Part shown: one piece after another, positions 60,458 to 64,000 of the stretch
Layout: each line of letters starts with the position of its first letter
How positions within the stretch are numbered: position 1 is the first letter of the stretch
From: Salminus brasiliensis
Taxonomy: Eukaryota; Chordata; Actinopteri; Characiformes; Bryconidae
Direction: 5' to 3'
Length of the DNA stretch: 64,000 nt
NCBI RefSeq assembly: GCF_030463535.1
Contig: NC_132901.1
Coordinates: 7,486,740-7,550,739, forward strand
Made by a program: the position numbers and the translations under genes
The notes under the pieces: generated by a model
What the model was told of the DNA's origin: nothing
What the model saw: the letters and a program-made list of their open reading frames with translations, nothing else
Databases searched by the model: none

Positions 60458-63400
60458 GCTCTCTGTGGGTGGGTGGGTGGGTGGGCGTGTTAGAATAGAC
60501 AGTGACCTGTATTCCAGCTCTGGCACTAGCGCTCAGAACAGTCAGCAACAGCTGCAAACCCACACGGCAGGAAATCATTCCCAGACCACCCCTCCCCCCG
60601 CCCCCCCTCACAAAAAAAAACTGAACTAGGTCTGTATGAAAATGAAGCGCAAAGAAGCAGTGTATATATATATATATATAGGAAATACAGGACAATCCAC
60701 TTAATTAGAGAAGAGCTAATTAAGTTAGAGGACAATAACTACAATAAGTTCAAAAATATTCAAAGATACCAAAAAAAATGCAAAAAAATGTTACGCTTTG
60801 AAAAGAGCTCATCCGATTCAGATAACATAGAAATGTATTGAGTTAATTGTGTATGCATCAATTTACCAGACAACCAAACCCAGTAGGATCTAGAAACAAA
60901 AACCATGTCTTCATTTGTAGTAGAGATGTGGAGTTTGCTTGTATTCAGATATTATTTATCTTGTGCAAATATTTACATTCTTAAACAGTTATTAAAACCC
61001 CCTCATTTAAATCCTAAATGGTTTGCCCTGCTCTCCACTAACTTTAAAAAGCCACATTTGTGGGTGGAGCATAAACAGAAGAGAAAGAAACATTTAAGGA
61101 ATTTCCTAATCAAATGGTCCTCGGTTCTCTGTGTTGTCCTCTGTCAAGACAAAGTGACTGTTTATGGAGATGACCTATCTCAAATGGAGTTCCTCCTCTC
61201 ATGCAAAGCATAGAGGAGGACAGGGACAGAGAAGAATAAGCAAAGATCTGTTCAGCGGATATTGCGCTGTTCAGGAGAACAATAGTGTATTCATTCTAAT
61301 GAGATGTGTGTGTGTGTGTGTCTACGGGTGTGTGTATGCGGGTGTGAATGTGTTCATTTGCTCGGTTCTATTTATTTTCTCTTAATATTTCTTTTTTTTT
61401 GGTAGCTAATGTGTTTGTGTGTTTGTCAGACATCATTAAAGGTATTGGGAAATCCATATGTTGAGGTAGCTTCAGAAGTCTTTTGAACTTTCCATGCTCT
61501 TATTTTGGAATTTGTGTATATTACAAATAGTTATATAGATATATAGTCAGTTGTATTATCTGTAACCCTTGTAGTATCAGCGTTTTCTTGGACTGTGTAA
61601 AAGGTTCAAAATATACCTTAACGAACCTCCACTTAGTCTGTCCTAGCAGTTATAGCAAAAACTAATTTGTTATGGAACTACTTTTTGGTGGAAGTGGCAG
61701 TATTAAAGCATATTCAGTATGCAAATATATATATTTACTCAGCAGCTCCACACATCACTTTAAGTGATCAAATCATCAAATCAAAATCACATACATAGTC
61801 ACGCATGGTACAACTAGCAGTGCAATGCTTTGGTAATTGCATGCTCACATGAAACATAAGATACAATAATAAGAGAATATATAAAATAAGATTATAATAT
61901 TTAAAGTAATAATATGTAAAGTGTGGAAGAACAATATGTACACTAAATATACACAATATAGAACATATAATATATGTTAACTATATATGTATAACTATAT
62001 TAGCATCATACCTCATAAACCAAAGAAGCAAACTAACACCAGATATGTATTGGCTGATCAACTCCATTTAATGGGGATTTTTTGGGCATACGTGTTGCTT
62101 TAAAATAGCAAAATATTCTTTGAGTGTTATTTTAAGTGAGGGCCGGCAAAAACATCCTCATGGAGTTTTGCTATTATTATTATGGAGACATCTGGTGTGT
62201 AGCCGTATAGGCCACACACACACACTTCCACTCTCAGTGGTAGGTGAAGGACGTTAGACAATTAGTGACCTCACCGTGCCTGATATAGACCTCAGCTGTT
62301 TCACAGTCTGAAGGAAGTATGTCTGTATGTCTTCCTCCATTTACACTTAAAACTCCTTTCCAAGTCATTAGGGGCATCATTCTATTTTGTGTGGCTTGTT
62401 GAAGAGATTGGTAAAGTAACTCTTAAGTGCTTAGGTCAAAACACTAACTTTTAGAATTTAATGTGCATGTAGTACATATATAAACATTTCTATGAGAAAT
62501 TGGGATGGCAGTTTTTACTTATGTGAATATTTACCAGTGGCAGTCACATTTAGAAATTATGTTGTTCCACAAAGTTTTCCACCTAGCTCACAGTCCTAGA
62601 AAGCTTAATCATGCTAAAGCTTGCCCTCAAAATAATCTCTGTTTTGCCTTTTTGAATTGGGTGTCAGTGCAAGTCTTCTAATGGTTAAAGCGCATTATAG
62701 TCTCGACAGACTGACCATTTATATTTGTTGAATGAATCATAGTTGGCATTTGTCTCCCTGAGTGTACAACCAATTCCCTTGTTTTCTTTGTATCATTCTT
62801 CTGATACACTGGAGTGACACCAATTCACTGAAGACAACAGATTCTCAGAATAGCTCATTTAGTCATTCGACTCCTTCTCCCTTGGAAAAAATGCTAACAC
62901 CACATCATCAGCACATTTTTAATGGCTAGAAGCAGCCCCATTTAACTTCATTATTGTAAAGCAAAAGCAGCACATGTCTTAAAACATACCCAATGGCATT
63001 TATGTAAAGTTGTTGAGGTCTGTTACTGAAAAATTCCACAATATTAATTCACAATTACTCCATCAGACTGGCAATCAAGAAGGTGTTCGTAATGTCAATT
63101 TGCACATACAAGTAAGATTGCTACAAATATCAAGTCGGTATTAAGTCAGTGAGCAACTAGAGTCTTTCGTGTTTAGCTTCAAGTCTCTGAAATAAATGTT
63201 TTAAATGATTAAAACACCTTTAAAAAAAAATTGGGCTGAATGAAAAGTGTTTTTTTTACATTCACCTTTATTACAAGCTTTTCAAGCTTGCTCTTAGCCT
63301 AGCCATTCTTCCTCTAATTTACTAATTGACTGTATTTTGTTTATCTTTTTTGTCTGAACTGAAGATTAATCTGGGTGTGTGGAAACTGACCTTATTTGTG

Positions 63401-63811
63401 TATTTGTCTTCTCTTGAAATGGCAGGCAGTGACGGGGAGAAGTTTTGGCGAGAAAGACTTTAGAAGTGGGCTGGAGAATGGCATTCTGCTTTGCGAGTAA
63501 GTGTTATAAGAAAGTTGCACTTGCTAATATGCCATGATGATGTCTACAAAAAGATTTTCTTCAATCCTGCCATTCACATTTTAGTGTTGATGTGTTATTA
63601 AAATGATGTGCTGTTGGTGCAAATAAATATGACAGAATTAATATTTGTCATATTTAAAATGGGTTAACAGAACAAAAGCCTGATATTTTAGATTGTGTTC
63701 TTCAGTGTCAGTTTTTAGAGTTTATTGTTCTTCTATTCCAGGTTGCTGAGTTCCATTAAACCAGGACTTGTGAAAAAAATTAACAGACTCCCAGCCCCCA
63801 TCGCAGGACTA
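46818..63811 (+). CDS. limch1: LIM and calponin-homology domain protein 1, 5' exons
   Basis: Three coding exons are visible: 46818-46928 ([10 protein letters not shown] to EAQKWIE, 37 codons, phase 0), 63426-63496 ([12 protein letters not shown] to LLC) and 63742-63811 ([12 protein letters not shown] to PIAGL). All have GT/AG borders with matching phases, and the gene continues past the window. The sequence is the start of a calponin-homology domain of the LMO7/LIMCH1 type ([27 protein letters not shown]), preceded by a short polar N-tail. LIMCH1 binds non-muscle myosin II and promotes stress-fibre contractility. LMO7 is the closest alternative, but the adjacent uchl1, in the same order and orientation as human UCHL1-LIMCH1, favours LIMCH1. 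Fish may have two limch1 copies; which one this is cannot be told. Intron 1 is about 16.5 kb. Confidence 0.93.
47200..47955 (+). mobile_element. mariner/Tc1-type relic with matching ends
   Basis: The left end CCTGTGCAAAAGTTTGGCCA and right end AAAAACTTTTGCACAGGCC are inverted repeats. The interior contains scattered transposase-like phrases (ACTGTGAAGCAGGGGGT, GGATGCAAATGTCA) but no open frame. At about 750 bp it is internally deleted or decayed. Confidence 0.75.
48120..48860. promoter_or_regulatory. CpG-rich region with two CREs in limch1 intron 1, candidate internal promoter
   Basis: CpG density is far above the surroundings from about 48140 to 48640. Two perfect cAMP-response elements TGACGTCA lie at 48503-48510 and 48848-48855, and the first is followed by a CCAAT box (48512-48516). 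A possible splice donor CTTGCAAA/GTAAGTATC is at 48300/48301, preceded by an ATG at 48248. Read as coding, that short exon would not be in frame with limch1 exon 2, so if used it is non-coding or belongs to another transcript. Direction is unresolved. Confidence 0.45.
49000..54830. other. limch1 intron 1, no gene seen
   Basis: AT-rich intron with simple repeats: ATT units at 49917-49975, TA then T-rich run at 51270-51345, short GT/CA runs near 50495-50520, 50655-50675, 52440-52467 and 54080-54110. No coding exon or RNA gene was recognised. Confidence 0.5.
50385..50490. mobile_element. short dispersed fish repeat
   Basis: GTAGCCCTGTGCTCAAAAAC, TAGTCCTGATTAGAGCCAGG and GACCAGGTTTGGGCACCCCT are phrases of a very common non-autonomous fish DNA repeat. 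The class is not certain. Confidence 0.5.
54840..55392 (+). mobile_element. Tc1/mariner relic
   Basis: AACATGGTGGTGGTAGTATC, ATGGTTTAGACCTGTTGCAT and ATTGATGGAACAATGGATTC are transposase-gene phrases. The right end AGGGGTTCACAAACTTTCAA ... ACCACTGTA resembles a terminal inverted repeat. The left end is missing. A LINE tail scrap (55190-55235) is embedded. Confidence 0.65.
56225..56870. mobile_element. Tc1-like relic
   Basis: It starts near TTAGGACACCCCATGAAAAC (56251-56270), partly repeated at 56331-56345. It contains CCACCTTTATGCTTCACAGT and TGGCATTGGTTC, which are reverse-strand transposase consensus phrases. No open transposase remains. A piece of the same family lies at 21003-21060. Confidence 0.6.
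57040..57310 (+). mobile_element. Tc1-like transposase relic
   Basis: GGCTGCAACAGAGGAAGACC, CCACTTCTGTCAGGCAAGAA, CAATCCAGGCTGGTGAAGGT and TGTAATGGTGTGGGA appear in the order expected for a fish Tc1 transposase gene, but without an open frame. The phrase GGTTGTGTAATGGTGT is duplicated at the end. Confidence 0.7.
57985..58160. mobile_element. Tc1-like fragment
   Basis: ATGATGTTGAGGTCTGGTCT followed by CTGGGGTGG at about 58091-58122 is typical of reverse-strand Tc1 transposase relics (they commonly read TTGAGGTCTGG). Only a short scrap is recognisable. Confidence 0.5.
58545..58690. promoter_or_regulatory. possible regulatory element in limch1 intron 1
   Basis: A perfect 10-bp inverted repeat CGGAAATAGC (58606-58615) and GCTATTTCCG (58627-58636) places two GGAA ETS-type cores in opposite orientation. 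A CRE-like TGACATCA follows at 58666-58673. The segment is more GC-rich than its flanks. Function is only inferred. Confidence 0.35.
59102..59220. mobile_element. foldback element
   Basis: Two arms of about 38 bases are inverted copies sharing GGTAAAGCTGCTTTCACACT followed by GAATG, with a loop of about 40 bases rich in AATAA. The size and structure fit a small MITE; a transcribed hairpin is an alternative. Confidence 0.75.
60401..60486. repeat. (CT)n and (GGGT)n microsatellites
   Basis: About 26 CT units (60401-60452) followed by GGGT/GGTG units (60467-60485). A short TA run is at 60661-60680. Confidence 0.9.
61400..63425. other. 3' end of limch1 intron 1, no gene seen
   Basis: AT-rich intron. 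No coding exon, RNA gene or clear transposon recognised. A polypyrimidine-rich acceptor region leads into exon 2 at 63426. Confidence 0.5.
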
Positions 63812-64000
63812 GTGAGTACTCGCAGTGTGTGTTTGTGTGTGCGCAGGGCTATTAGTCATTCATCTGCTGTAAGTGAGCTTTTCTTTCTTCTCTCAGCAAC
63901 ACATAGCCTAGAAGCAACACTGCTACAGGACAACAGGAGAAGTGGTTTTTTTTTTACAAGTCAAGTCAAGTGACTTTTATTTTCATTTCACAATAAGATG

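Noticed and set aside
60291..60695. Open frames with long SL or RE repeats
   Set aside because: They are translations of the CT microsatellite.

Overview
This is vertebrate genomic DNA: AT-rich, with short spliced exons (GT/AG), long introns, and many degraded transposons and microsatellites. The repeats (tRNA-derived SINEs, Tc1/mariner relics, L2/CR1-like LINE tails) point to a teleost. The SINE at 20727-20990 looks like a type I associate with otophysan fish such as characins, but I cannot name the species.

Five protein-coding genes are supported. Positions 1-34.5 kb hold three head-to-tail annexin A5 genes on the minus strand. Copy A (46-2914) runs off the left edge, so only its start codon and two further coding exons are visible. 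Copy B (9667-18551) and copy C (21661-33306) are complete: 12 coding exons each with matching splice phases, each encoding 317 residues. By hand count the two proteins differ at about 38 positions (about 88% identity). Paralogous non-coding blocks (promoter, a far-upstream block, intron 1 blocks, 3'UTR) were duplicated with the genes. Copy B has lost its 5'UTR intron and carries a solo-LTR-like insertion whose empty site is visible in copy C.

Positions 34.8-36.2 kb hold a nearly full-length but broken Tc1-like transposon inserted in a TA repeat. On the plus strand follow uchl1 (38855-42665, nine coding exons, 218 residues, catalytic residues intact) and the first three coding exons of limch1 (46818-63811, continuing past the right edge). 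uchl1 and limch1 have the same order and orientation as in human 4p13. Between them lie a non-LTR retrotransposon remnant and a degenerate short-unit tandem array. The 16.5-kb first intron of limch1 holds a CpG-rich stretch with two perfect cAMP-response elements, several Tc1/mariner relics, a foldback element and microsatellites.

The genes do not form a pathway: annexin A5 is a calcium-dependent phospholipid-binding protein, UCHL1 a neuronal deubiquitinase, and LIMCH1 an actomyosin regulator. I see no prokaryotic-type system, CRISPR array, rRNA or functional tRNA gene. The most notable content is the annexin A5 triplication and its duplicated non-coding blocks.
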